The notes: generated from the sequence alone by a model not told the origin. A DNA stretch of 64,000 nucleotides from CALCNS01 sp964425745 (GCA_964425745.1 CAYRNW010000007.1:1-64000); one strand, 5' to 3'. Shown: positions 8,175-17,191, numbered from the stretch's first letter. Numbers and translations are program-made.

Positions 8175-10155
8175 ACTCTATTCCACCTTTCATTTCCTCT
8201 GCTTCCTTAAGAAAACATTGCACATTCTTTAAACTTTCTTCACTCTTTTTAATCTCCATTAAAAGTTGTTCAGCTGTTGCCTTTCTTTTTAATAATTCAG
8301 AATATTCGTCTTGCTTTTTATTTGCATTAGCATTAAGCTCTGCTTTATAAATCTTTGTAACTTCTATAGTATAGTCCTGCAAACTACCAATGGACTTACT
8401 TTTAATCTCTTCAATTCTTCTCACTATACTATCTTTAATTATATGAAAATGCTTTTCACGTGAATAAACTGACCTTGTTTTACTTTCCCTAAAGCATCCC
8501 CATCCGGTAGTGTAGCTTTCATTTTTTTTCGCTTCACTTTCAGTATCTTTTTTAATATTTTCAAAATCTTCTTTTGAAAGTGAGGGTTCAAATAAAGGAG
8601 ATGGAATACTTGTATTTTGAGTTAATTTAAGTAATTCTTGGTCGCATTCTTTTACTAACTTTTCACCCAAATCATCTCTAAATCTCTCAAAGTCATTTAT
8701 ACGATGGAACGATACTTTTTCAAGTTCATCAATATCATGATTTAAATTCGCTAATTCGTTTTTAAAATTATTTATGACCCGTTCAGCTTCTTTCTTTATT
8801 ACCCCCCCTTCATGGTCAGTGTATTTTTTTATTACGTTCTCAATACCAACATTAATTTTATTTTGTAAAGTAGAAATTTCTTCAATTTTTTTATTAAGTT
8901 CCAACGTTAGTTTATTAGGGTCTTCAAGGCTTATTTTATTTAAGGATATTTTTTCCTTCAAGTTTTCACGCATGGTAACATATCCTTTTGTTATCAGACT
9001 CAATAATTCTATTAAGGCTAAATACTGAGCCTTTCTTGCAAATCGTTCTAGGATATCGTTTATTTTTAAAAAATTAGATTTTTCTTTAATTTCTTCCTCA
9101 AATTTATTTTTTTCTTTTGTCCAGAGCCAACATTCCGCAGCTGGTGCAAACGATTCAAGTTTATCCCTTTGCTCTTTAAAATAAGCATCAATTTCTTCTG
9201 CTGTTCTCTCTTTACATCTGTTATAATATAATTGCAATTTACTATCAACACACACTATTTTCTCTTCCGATATATTTCTATACATTTCAACCGCTTGTTT
9301 GCGTAAGTTATATTCCTCTTCCTTTGTTTGATTTGCAGAGCCTGTTAGTATTAAAAACAAAGTTTCCTTATGCTTGTCAACACACTTGCTGTTAAAGAAG
9401 CTTTTAAATGACGCCGATTCTAATGCTTGTCCGTTGAGGGATTTAATAAAAATGATTGCATTTGCATTTTCAATATATTTTTCTGTAATGTCTCCAACTT
9501 TCCCAAGTGCATTTACACCTGGGCTATCAATTATCGTTATACCCTTCATTTCCTCTGAGAAAGGATAGCCTATCTTTATTTTTGTAACTATTTTCCCCCA
9601 ATTGTTCTTTTCCGTATTAATGTACTCTCTAATCAATTGCTCATATTTTGATGCTTCAAGGTTGTAAGTATTATCATTCTTAACACCTAAAATCAAATTT
9701 TTAATATCATATTCCTTAACATCACCTTTTGATTTTATCAATAATTCATTGTTAATGGTTGTAACAGGAATTTCTCTGAACTTATCATTAATAGCAGCAT
9801 GTTCTTTTAAAAACTTTACAATTTCACTCTCTTTACGAATGAAACGCTTTTCTCCATTAGCATATTCTGCTTTTAATTCAAAATCGCTACTAAATGATAG
9901 CTCAATAATAGCACTGGTACATTGTTTAACATCCATAGGCAAAATCTCTTTACCCAAGAAAGCATTAATAAAAGTGGACTTTCCACTTTTCGCTTCTCCT
10001 ACAACCATTAGAACAAATTTGTCTTCTTTAATATTTGATGCCATTCTAGCCATGCTTTCGATTTTATTATTGTCACCTATTTCGCTTTTTAGCTTTATGT
10101 AATCTTCGTATATCTTTAAGACTTTATCTTTTCTCTGTTTATAATTACTTATCAT
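8161..10155 (-). CDS. Dynamin-like large GTPase
   Basis: 664 residues. G1 is GEAKSGKS at residues 53-60, G2 a Thr in KQCTSAII, and G3 DSPG near 207. The usual (T/N)KxD of G4 is not evident; LTGSANQ stands at its place. Long helices with heptad-like charge patterns follow, as in the stalk of bacterial dynamins. Such proteins tubulate or fuse membranes and occur in phage defence and in toxin-release loci. A TAGGAGG ribosome binding site fixes the start. It is the first gene of a run with very short gaps or overlaps that continues through the membrane partner, the HerA ATPase, the HNH nuclease and the SUKH-like protein. Confidence 0.75.
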   Translation of the reverse strand: MISNYKQRKDKVLKIYEDYIKLKSEIGDNNKIESMARMASNIKEDKFVLMVVGEAKSGKSTFINAFLGKEILPMDVKQCTSAIIELSFSSDFELKAEYANGEKRFIRKESEIVKFLKEHAAINDKFREIPVTTINNELLIKSKGDVKEYDIKNLILGVKNDNTYNLEASKYEQLIREYINTEKNNWGKIVTKIKIGYPFSEEMKGITIIDSPGVNALGKVGDITEKYIENANAIIFIKSLNGQALESASFKSFFNSKCVDKHKETLFLILTGSANQTKEEEYNLRKQAVEMYRNISEEKIVCVDSKLQLYYNRCKERTAEEIDAYFKEQRDKLESFAPAAECWLWTKEKNKFEEEIKEKSNFLKINDILERFARKAQYLALIELLSLITKGYVTMRENLKEKISLNKISLEDPNKLTLELNKKIEEISTLQNKINVGIENVIKKYTDHEGGVIKKEAERVINNFKNELANLNHDIDELEKVSFHRINDFERFRDDLGEKLVKECDQELLKLTQNTSIPSPLFEPSLSKEDFENIKKDTESEAKKNESYTTGWGCFRESKTRSVYSREKHFHIIKDSIVRRIEEIKSKSIGSLQDYTIEVTKIYKAELNANANKKQDEYSELLKRKATAEQLLMEIKKSEESLKNVQCFLKEAEEMKGGIEYAIG

Positions 10156-10258
10156 AGATACATCCTCCTACTTTTGTCGCTAAAACTTTTATAAAATAAT
10201 TTTACATAAAAATACATAAATTTACCATACATCACACTTAGGTTTTAATACTTTTAAA

Positions 10259-10287
10259 TGTATAAAAAATCCGAAACACATTTTCAA
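10259..10287 (-). promoter_or_regulatory. Candidate promoter of the dynamin-HerA operon
   Basis: On the minus strand TTGAAA (10282-10287) and TATACA (10259-10264) are separated by 17 bases in a very AT-rich spacer about 100 bases before the dynamin start. The gene on the upstream side ends at 10316, so the operon needs a promoter here or must depend on read-through. Confidence 0.35.
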
Positions 10288-10315
10288 TAAAACTTTACTC
10301 TTTTTTACAAGTAGT

Positions 10316-11185
10316 TTATTTAATACCTAATGTCACAACCTTTTTATATACCTCATCAAACATAGCCCCAAATGCAGGAGTACCAGTCAATATAAGTCTC
10401 TGCTCCACACTCTTTGAAAGAATATCTTTTAGTTTTGCTGTAGGAATATTGTATGCACCATCAAATACAGAAAATTTAATTAATGGCACTACCCTTTTCC
10501 TAACAGTTGATTCATAGCAAATATACGGATTAAGGTTAACTGTTTGGCTTAGATCTATTTCCCGATAGTACTTCTTAACACTGTTATTAAGTAAATTTTT
10601 ACTTTCTTGTTCATATGGGGAAACCAGATAGCTGTATTCTTTTACAACTTCCAAATAGTTTTCTGATGATTTAATGTAATCTTCAAATGATATACCAATT
10701 TGGAGTTTAGCCTTTTTTATATAATTTTTAGTAAGCTCGTTTTTATGAGAAGTTAACTTGAATAACTTTTGTCCAATAGTTTCCTTATAAGCTTCAGGAT
10801 GCAACTGTTGACAAAAATTCAAATCGATCTTAGAAATGAAACCATCAATATTCTCTTGAGCAATGTCCTTAATAAGCTCGGAAAATTTATTATTCAAATA
10901 AAATAAGTTTTCAAATGGCGGATAGTCATTAACCTTATAGATTATTGTTTGATTGTCTAAACTGTTTTTTAAACAATCTTCACACAAAATAAACTCATGA
11001 AAATAATATCCTTGGTTTTTACAGTCATATGTTGGCGGCATAAACTTCTCATTTAAGTTAATTTGCCTAAATACATTTTCATCTCCAATCTGAGTTTCTT
11101 TCGCTCCACCCTCAAATTCTATAGTATATGATGAACCACAATCTCTGCAGTGAAACATTTCACCCTTTATTAGAAGAAACGACAT
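10316..11185 (-). CDS. Zinc-ribbon-like hypothetical protein
   Basis: 289 residues with a strong GGGGGAGG ribosome binding site. The N-terminus carries a CxxC (CRDCGSSY) and a second CxxC (LCEDCLKN) near residue 90, suggesting a zinc ribbon interrupted by an insertion. The rest is helical and ends in a segment LTGTPAFGAMFDEVYKKV. I do not recognise a family. It is separated from the dynamin operon by 160 AT-rich bases, so it is probably transcribed on its own or reads into that operon. Confidence 0.5.
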   Translation of the reverse strand: MSFLLIKGEMFHCRDCGSSYTIEFEGGAKETQIGDENVFRQINLNEKFMPPTYDCKNQGYYFHEFILCEDCLKNSLDNQTIIYKVNDYPPFENLFYLNNKFSELIKDIAQENIDGFISKIDLNFCQQLHPEAYKETIGQKLFKLTSHKNELTKNYIKKAKLQIGISFEDYIKSSENYLEVVKEYSYLVSPYEQESKNLLNNSVKKYYREIDLSQTVNLNPYICYESTVRKRVVPLIKFSVFDGAYNIPTAKLKDILSKSVEQRLILTGTPAFGAMFDEVYKKVVTLGIK

Positions 11186-11226
11186 ACCTCCCCCTCCAAT
11201 CCCTGTAAAATGCTTATACTAGCACG

Positions 11227-11275
11227 AAAAGTATAACTTCTATTTTATCCATCTGTTATAATTAGAAGTACTTTT
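11227..11275 (-). terminator. Hairpin between genes, possible terminator
   Basis: AAAAGTATAACTTCTA at 11227-11242 is matched by TAGAAGTACTTTT at 11263-11275 with a three-base bulge, around a 20-base loop. It lies between the alarmone hydrolase gene and the next gene downstream. The T-tract is short in both directions, so termination would be weak. Confidence 0.3.
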
Positions 11276-11318
11276 TAAGTCCCTTTTGCTCGAAGTAAAT
11301 TTCTAATATTCATAAACA

Positions 11319-11912
11319 TTAGCCATCTACTTCAGCAATTTCTTTTACTCCACCGCCAAATGACCAATAATTATTTTCAATGAAATCGATAAACTTTTTT
11401 AGGAACTCATCCTCTGAACAGCTTTGAGGAACTGAGACACAACCATTTATTTCAATCTCCTTAATGGCTCTAAACTCATCATCACCCTCAGAATCCATAG
11501 TCATTAATATCCGGTCTGCTGCTTTACGGTATTTTTCTACTCTTTGATAATCTTCTTGGGAGGGGTTTGAAATACGGGACAAATCCATGTTATCGCTTAA
11601 ATCTGCCAACTTTACTTTACAGGCTGTTTTATTCTCAATAACCCTGCCAATGAAATCATCATAGGTTTCATTCTCGCGCTTTGTAAGAGCATCTAATGCA
11701 CTCAGAACTTCTTCCGTAAAACCTTCTTTCCTCAAATATTCAATAGTAATATCTGAATCCTCAATAACATCATGTAACACTGCACAAATTCTTTCAGTTT
11801 CATTTCTTCGCATAAACATGACCCACAGCGGGTGAAGTATATATGGTTGCCCAGCTTTGTCCGTCTGTCCTTTATGCGCTTTAGCTGCAATACGAATGGC
11901 TTTATCAAGCAT
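11319..11912 (-). CDS. MESH1/RelA-SpoT-type HD alarmone hydrolase
   Basis: 197 residues. The hallmarks of a single-domain small alarmone hydrolase are present: AHKGQTDKAGQPYILHPLWV at the N-terminus, the HD dyad in LHDVIEDSD near residue 48, and KLADLSDN with the late Asp/Asn. Family members hydrolyse (p)ppGpp using Mn2+. There is no synthetase or TGS/ACT domain. A C-terminal 50-residue extension is not recognised. The start has a GAGGTG ribosome binding site. It follows a run of accessory genes of unknown function; alarmone hydrolases occur near toxins and in mobile regions, so a conflict-related role is possible. Confidence 0.75.
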   Translation of the reverse strand: MLDKAIRIAAKAHKGQTDKAGQPYILHPLWVMFMRRNETERICAVLHDVIEDSDITIEYLRKEGFTEEVLSALDALTKRENETYDDFIGRVIENKTACKVKLADLSDNMDLSRISNPSQEDYQRVEKYRKAADRILMTMDSEGDDEFRAIKEIEINGCVSVPQSCSEDEFLKKFIDFIENNYWSFGGGVKEIAEVDG

Positions 11913-11962
11913 TTAGAACACCTCGTTTCTTATTTTCAATAAAATTATACTGCAAACTATCT

Positions 11963-12361
11963 CTACAGTTTTTTAAACTCCTTATACTCCTCAAAAATCT
12001 GTTCCGGTTTTTCAAACTGCATTCTACCGGGCTGAGCGTCAAACATATTTTGAATATCTACAAATGCACCCATAGCATTCAACGCAAGTGTAAGTTCTTC
12101 AACAGCCTTTTCTTTATCCTGTGTATTAATCGATTCTATAGCACTTTTTATAAGATACCTTACATCATCTGCCCATATGGCATATCTTGAAAAGGTAGCA
12201 ACATTGTTCCCGTCGCACTGGTCAAAGGCTGCTCTCTCAAGTCGGGAGTAAATGTATTCCTCGGTATTACCATTGTGATGTTTTAATTTACAGAAGGCTT
12301 GACGATTACCGAGAGAAGAATAGAATTCAAGAACAGCCCGCATATTATCTGTTAGTACCAT
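11963..12361 (-). CDS. Hypothetical helical protein
   Basis: About 132 residues. The start is placed at the ATG of MVLTDNMRAV because GAGAGGTG lies nine bases upstream; a GTG four codons earlier is too close to that site. It is mostly helical, with conserved-looking YSRLERAAFDQCDG and a C-terminal FEKPEQIFEEYKEFKKL. The family is not recognised. It lies 28 bases after a hypothetical gene and 50 before the alarmone hydrolase, so it is probably in their operon. Confidence 0.5.
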   Translation of the reverse strand: MVLTDNMRAVLEFYSSLGNRQAFCKLKHHNGNTEEYIYSRLERAAFDQCDGNNVATFSRYAIWADDVRYLIKSAIESINTQDKEKAVEELTLALNAMGAFVDIQNMFDAQPGRMQFEKPEQIFEEYKEFKKL

Positions 12362-12389
12362 CTGGTATTTCACCTCTCCCGTGTCAATT

Positions 12390-12923
12390 TTAAAGCTCTT
12401 TTAGTGGTTTAATGATCTTTTCAATTAATGCTTCATCGTCTGTAATGTTAATAAGTGGCAAACTGAAAACATACGCTTCATCAATATATTTGCATTCCTC
12501 GGATTGGAAATGATTAACTTTGCCATCCAATTCATAGTTATTGTCTTCACTTGCATCAGCCCAATAAAACCAGATATTCCATAAATCCCAATGATCCCTT
12601 TTATCTATATCGGAGTATACAATTTTTCCGGCAGTAATAATTGGTTGTTCCACATCGTCTCCCCAAAATGTAATTGTAATGCATTTATTAACCAGTTTAT
12701 CTTTATTGTTTTGATAAACACGAAAAATTGCTTCAACAATCCATCTGTCGGCCTCCTGCAAACTTGCGCTTACATCCTTTGTTATTCTATTGCCGTATAG
12801 GTTCCCCCATTCAGGAGCCAGTTGGTTGTCAATCTTGAATATTAATCGCTGACATTCTTTAAATACTTGTTGAATATATTGAAAAGCTAATGTTATTTGA
12901 TGCCCCTTTTGAATATCACTCAT
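12390..12923 (-). CDS. Hypothetical protein paired with PD-(D/E)XK gene
   Basis: 177 residues, with a GGGGGAA ribosome binding site. It is acidic, with a Trp-rich middle (HWDLWNIWFYWADAS). The helical N-terminus is followed by a probable alpha-beta part. I do not recognise it. The gene overlaps the end of the putative nuclease gene by eight bases, which argues that the two act together, for example as nuclease and specificity or antidote partner. That role is inference. Confidence 0.5.
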   Translation of the reverse strand: MSDIQKGHQITLAFQYIQQVFKECQRLIFKIDNQLAPEWGNLYGNRITKDVSASLQEADRWIVEAIFRVYQNNKDKLVNKCITITFWGDDVEQPIITAGKIVYSDIDKRDHWDLWNIWFYWADASEDNNYELDGKVNHFQSEECKYIDEAYVFSLPLINITDDEALIEKIIKPLKEL

Positions 12924-13758
12924 ACTGATTCCCCCTATAAAAAATATTTTTTTCTATTGTAATGTCTAAGTTGTTCAATTGGTCAAAATAAGTTCTCTTC
13001 TTGGCAGAACTATTTCCATCATTATAGAAAATCGGATACGGCAATAAAAACGCCGAATTCAACGACTTATCCGGCAGAGATATTCCTGAAAAATCCCTCA
13101 ACCCAAGCTTTTCCATATATTTCATCAAGTCGTCTACGATAATCTTTTCAAATGATGAATAGTGCGGATACATTTTCTCAAGTGTTTTGTACAATTGATG
13201 CCATCTCAGATGAAATACATTTTCTTTTATTTCATTATATCTGCTTTGTATTATTTTGGTAGTTGCTGTTATGTCTGAGTAAGCTTCGGCTTCTGTCAAA
13301 TAAACAACATATCCTTTTCTGCCTTTGAAACTTGACACAGATGATTCCGTAAAATTCTCAATATCATTATTTATTGCTTCAAAATAACGAACCAATTGAT
13401 CATTTTCCTCTGTTCCACTTTTCCCTGATTTGAATTTAGCTTCAACAACGAGAAGCAGATCATCAAAACCATGTACATGGTCTCTAAATATAAGGATTAA
13501 ATCCGGCTCTCCATAATTCTGATTCCAGGTCCAGAATACATATTCTACTTCCCGGTAACATCTCAGCTCAATTCCTTCCGAATTTAATTTTTCCCATAGA
13601 GTTGTTCTTTTCTCATTATATAAAAACGCAGATTCAATAAAAGGAATCAATATCATGTCTGGCTTTAGATATTTTAAAGTGCCAAAGACTGTTGAAGTAA
13701 GGATATCCTCTGTATACTCATAACCTAACGATTTGCCTCCAAGTACGGCTTGTATCAA
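12916..13758 (-). CDS. PD-(D/E)XK nuclease-fold protein
   Basis: About 280 residues. The start is set at the TTG of LIQAVLGG because AGGGGGTG lies four bases upstream; an earlier TTG at 13785 lacks a ribosome binding site. The segment GEPDLILIF followed by LLLVVEAKFKSGKSG gives the D...ExK signature of PD-(D/E)XK endonucleases, near residues 85-110. The C-terminal region is not assigned. It leads a probable small operon with the 177- and 132-residue proteins and the alarmone hydrolase. Similar single nucleases are common in defence regions. Confidence 0.6.
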   Translation of the reverse strand: MIQAVLGGKSLGYEYTEDILTSTVFGTLKYLKPDMILIPFIESAFLYNEKRTTLWEKLNSEGIELRCYREVEYVFWTWNQNYGEPDLILIFRDHVHGFDDLLLVVEAKFKSGKSGTEENDQLVRYFEAINNDIENFTESSVSSFKGRKGYVVYLTEAEAYSDITATTKIIQSRYNEIKENVFHLRWHQLYKTLEKMYPHYSSFEKIIVDDLMKYMEKLGLRDFSGISLPDKSLNSAFLLPYPIFYNDGNSSAKKRTYFDQLNNLDITIEKNIFYRGNQYE

Positions 13759-13803
13759 ATTATCACCCCCTACGGATAACTCCAAAAGCTCAAAATAGAT
13801 TTA

Positions 13804-14004
13804 TTATTTAAAAAACTTAAAAATATCAAATATACTAAACGTGGTTTTACGGTAGACCTTGTTATACAAAGCTTTCTTAGGATTTGTAATCCAACCCCAT
13901 CCTCTTGGAGCTTTTACCCCTAAGCTATGGCGTATATATCTTTTTACGCTCGTTCTTGCTGCAATGCTCTTTTTAATACTCGGCTTTCGCATACCGAACT
14001 TCAC
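13804..14004 (-). CDS. Small basic conserved protein
   Basis: 66 residues from a GTG ten bases after AAGGAG (an upstream GTG at 14013 abuts the ribosome binding site). The sequence VKFGMRKPSIKKSIAARTS and the later GWGWITNPKKALYNKVYRKTTF look like a small basic protein family found in phages and mobile elements of Bacillota; its role is not known. The many Lys and Arg residues fit nucleic-acid binding. It lies 15 bases downstream of the HD gene. Confidence 0.6.
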   Translation of the reverse strand: MKFGMRKPSIKKSIAARTSVKRYIRHSLGVKAPRGWGWITNPKKALYNKVYRKTTFSIFDIFKFFK

Positions 14005-14019
14005 AATTATCACACTCCT

Positions 14020-14595
14020 TTATTTTTCAATCACAAACCCGCTCCAACTATCGGCATACTGCAAAAGCAGCGTTAGGGGTTCTTCATGGGTAGCGCAGGA
14101 ACGGTTATCCTCCACATATTGTCCATCATGATAGACAATTGCCTGCACTTCTTCCTCAGTAAGGCTAATGTGTTGCAGAGCCAAATATATACTCCTGACC
14201 GGTACACTTAAATATGTAAGTTTAGAATTAAAACGGTATGGATAATCCGGTTTGTATCCATACATTTTTTGTTTTTCAGATGGTTCATTTATGAGATACT
14301 GTGGATTCCCCGGCATACCCACTTTGCCTAAATCATGCAACAACGCTACTATCACGCAGCTCTCATCGCTTATATCCGGTGCAATTGCAGCCTTGATTTT
14401 CAGCATAGTTTCAGCAACATTTACCGAGTGTTCCAATAGACCACCCTCCTTGCAGAGATGGTATTTGGTACTTGCAGGCGCTGTTAACCAGGTAGTTTCT
14501 TTCTCCATAAAACTGATTAGTCTATCGAATTGCTCTCTACGGTCTTTTACAAGAGTTTTTAGTAAACCATATCTTTCAAATATAACATTATTCAT
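14020..14595 (-). CDS. HD-domain phosphohydrolase
   Basis: 191 residues. GGLLEHSVNVAETML supplies the first metal-binding His, LLHDLGKVG (near residue 108) the HD pair, and YHDGQYVEDN with LQYADSWSG the late residues. This is the arrangement of phage- and plasmid-borne HD hydrolases, metal-dependent phosphohydrolases acting on nucleotides or nucleic acids. The substrate cannot be read from sequence. It has only a modest AAAGGA ribosome binding site and is followed directly by the small basic protein. Confidence 0.7.
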   Translation of the reverse strand: MNNVIFERYGLLKTLVKDRREQFDRLISFMEKETTWLTAPASTKYHLCKEGGLLEHSVNVAETMLKIKAAIAPDISDESCVIVALLHDLGKVGMPGNPQYLINEPSEKQKMYGYKPDYPYRFNSKLTYLSVPVRSIYLALQHISLTEEEVQAIVYHDGQYVEDNRSCATHEEPLTLLLQYADSWSGFVIEK

Positions 14596-14659
14596 CTCAA
14601 TTTTCCTTTTTTATAAATTTTCATATTCGTTTTCATCAATTCTGATTTATATGAAAACC

Positions 14660-15856
14660 TTATATATAAATGCGCTTTGCTTGTAAAGCCAACTCAAACA
14701 CATCTGATATCAGGCTTTCTTTTATACTGTTTGATGGATGTGGAACAGCTATAACTTTAAGTGGCCTTTTAAAATGTTTAGTATAATAAAGCTTCACATC
14801 TGAATTCACATTAATTTCAGAAATATCTCCGGCTAAAACATTGTTTTTAAGATAATTCATATTTTCTCCTACGCCTAATACCAACAAATAGTCTGGTGTC
14901 AGCAATTCTATCTCATGTTTTAAAACATGTGCACCGCAATTCTTCCACATTGATGCTGTAGGATTACTCCGATCTCGCTTTGGAGAGCATTTAACATGAT
15001 TTAAAAATGAATTATTTTCGTACTCTGCAGCAACTTTTCTGCTATCCTTAATCTTATCTTCTAGGTTCAAGACTCCATAAATATCATCAGAATCACAGTA
15101 TATAGCTTCTCGTATAGCCATAGTATAGCAGGCTATGCGGTGCCAAAGAAAAGTTCCAGCATACCTTTTACCATCAGGAAAAACATATCCAAAATTAATG
15201 CGCTTTTTCCCATCTTCAAGTTCTTTTCTTGCCTCAGTTATAATTTGAGTGTTATAATCAAAACCTCCACTCTCATACGTGTTTATTCCCATTATTAAAA
15301 TCTTATTTTTGTAGTATTTTTTACCTATCCAGGGAAATGACAAATATGACCATTTTATTTCCTCATTATCAGGCTTTCTCTCATCTATTCCCGCCCAACA
15401 ATCATCTGCAAATTTACACCCTTTATATAAAGAAACGGGTTCACCAGTATCAGTTATGAAGCCGGATTCATAATACATTTTCTCAAGCAAGAAAGGCAAA
15501 TTAATGGAACTTTGGTATTTTGCCAAATCAATGTCCCATTGTTTATGCCCATATTCCACCCCATGCGGTTGGATTACTCTATATGTTTCACTTAGTTCAA
15601 AATCAATAACATTTTGTCTATAAAAGCTCCATCCCTGTTTTTTCATATATTCGATAAAATGATTAAGTCCAAAAGCAAATTTTTTAGGCACTTCAAGATT
15701 TATTCCGGTCTGGCTTAATGTAAAAAATATTGGGAACTCATCTGTTTCCGGGAGCAGCTTATAGTAATTCTGACGTGCTTCAAATGTTGAATTGTTTACA
15801 TTCTCATAAATAATGCTTTTAATGACATTTTCATAATTTTCTTTTGCATCTAGCAT
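14660..15856 (-). CDS. Possible uracil-DNA-glycosylase-fold protein
   Basis: 398 residues. In the second half KILIMGINTYESGG (about 183-196), a strand DYLLVLGVG, and a final VIAVPHPSNS (about 368-377) are arranged like motifs A and B of the uracil-DNA glycosylase superfamily, where motif B is a HPS loop. The N-terminal 170 residues are unassigned. Two Cys-containing stretches (GCKFADDCWAG, NHVKCSPK) are present. The ribosome binding site is GGGGAG. If the fold is right, it may act on modified or uracil-containing DNA; this is tentative, and an unrelated alpha-beta protein is possible. Confidence 0.4.
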   Translation of the reverse strand: MLDAKENYENVIKSIIYENVNNSTFEARQNYYKLLPETDEFPIFFTLSQTGINLEVPKKFAFGLNHFIEYMKKQGWSFYRQNVIDFELSETYRVIQPHGVEYGHKQWDIDLAKYQSSINLPFLLEKMYYESGFITDTGEPVSLYKGCKFADDCWAGIDERKPDNEEIKWSYLSFPWIGKKYYKNKILIMGINTYESGGFDYNTQIITEARKELEDGKKRINFGYVFPDGKRYAGTFLWHRIACYTMAIREAIYCDSDDIYGVLNLEDKIKDSRKVAAEYENNSFLNHVKCSPKRDRSNPTASMWKNCGAHVLKHEIELLTPDYLLVLGVGENMNYLKNNVLAGDISEINVNSDVKLYYTKHFKRPLKVIAVPHPSNSIKESLISDVFELALQAKRIYI

Positions 15857-15883
15857 CTTCTTCTCCCCTTATCAAATAGTCCT

Positions 15884-17191
15884 TTACTTTTTAACAACAA
15901 CCTCTGACCGTCGGTCAATTTTATATTCAAATTCAACCTTTATCTCGCTGTCGACCGGTACATTAACAGAGAATTCAATTAGCCCTGATGTTTTCTTTGA
16001 GTACTCATGTGTTGCCAAAACCATTTCCCATATACCCCAGGCATAATGTTCAAAATGCACTTCCGCAGCTTCTTCCTTATGATTCTTAATTATGCACTCA
16101 TATTTGTAATGTTCAAATCCATTTATTTTCTTACGATCAACTTCATTGAAATCGAAGGTAATGTCAAACGCATTACCAATGGTAAGCTTAATATCTTCAT
16201 CCTTTGGGGTGTGTCCTATACTGTCCTCACCAATGAACTCAAGAGAATTGTCTGCTTCATCAGCTTTATACAGCTTTATTTTCCCCTTGGGCATGGCGCA
16301 ACCCAAGCCACACTCTTTCTTATTTGTAAACTCAATAATTACATTTGCCTTTTCTTCACTCATGTTGAGCTTGTAATATTTTTTGTAAGGTATACTTAGA
16401 CCATTTAAAATATTGATTTGCTTGCTCTGATTATCTTTCAGTGTTGTGGGATTTAATAAAGTGTACATATGATAATCAAAGAAAGCTTTTTCCTCAGCTT
16501 GAGGCGCAGCAGAGGACTCACAAATATACATACGTTCTTCCATGTTATAGACATCATCATCTTGAATTCTGTTAACATCTCCGGCAATAAGTTTTATTTT
16601 GGCATTTTCAAATGTTGCCCCACTTTGATTTTCTATTTCTGCCCAGCCTGCAATGTTTAAAGTATTTTCCAGAATTTCTACGACATAGTTTGCATTCCAA
16701 TTGAAGCCCTTGCTAAGATAGGAAACCTTAACATATTCCGATTTTGACTTCCCAATCTTCCAAACAAGAGCTGGCTTTACAATAAGTCCCGATGGCAGGG
16801 AAGGAAGGACAATTTCTGCCTGAGCATCAATATATATTTCCTTTGTATCATTATCCTCCAATACACATCTTCCGGCACCCTCAACCGATAAAAGACGGCA
16901 GCTCTTCTTTTCACCGGTTTTTCTGTCCTTTAAATAAACTTCCTTATCAATGTACTTTTTGAGTAGCTTATCCCTATCAACTAAATCATAATCATAATTG
17001 AATTCCAAGATATTCAAACCTTCCACCAGGAGAGAATCCGTTTCTATCTGCTGTGCTACATCAGCAAAAATAAGCTCAGTCTCAGCCCCTGTAAGGCTTA
17101 CGGTACGTGTTTCCTTAACAGCACCGAATCCACCATTGTAAATGGTCAATAAAATGTCTTTTGTATCAGCCGCAGTAGATATTTTTTTCAT
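15884..17191 (-). CDS. DUF4139-domain protein
   Basis: About 435 residues from MKKISTAADT, chosen because GGAAGGTG lies eight bases upstream; the frame opens 16 codons earlier without such a site. The N-terminal LLTIYNGGFGAVKETR and the later WNANYVVEILENTLNIAGWAEIEN region are typical of DUF4139 (mucoidy inhibitor A-like) proteins, beta-rich proteins of unknown biochemical role. No signal peptide is seen, so this member is probably cytosolic. Its promoter shares a 12-base box and its spacing with the two promoters next to the mcrBC cassette. Confidence 0.7.
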   Translation of the reverse strand: MKKISTAADTKDILLTIYNGGFGAVKETRTVSLTGAETELIFADVAQQIETDSLLVEGLNILEFNYDYDLVDRDKLLKKYIDKEVYLKDRKTGEKKSCRLLSVEGAGRCVLEDNDTKEIYIDAQAEIVLPSLPSGLIVKPALVWKIGKSKSEYVKVSYLSKGFNWNANYVVEILENTLNIAGWAEIENQSGATFENAKIKLIAGDVNRIQDDDVYNMEERMYICESSAAPQAEEKAFFDYHMYTLLNPTTLKDNQSKQINILNGLSIPYKKYYKLNMSEEKANVIIEFTNKKECGLGCAMPKGKIKLYKADEADNSLEFIGEDSIGHTPKDEDIKLTIGNAFDITFDFNEVDRKKINGFEHYKYECIIKNHKEEAAEVHFEHYAWGIWEMVLATHEYSKKTSGLIEFSVNVPVDSEIKVEFEYKIDRRSEVVVKK

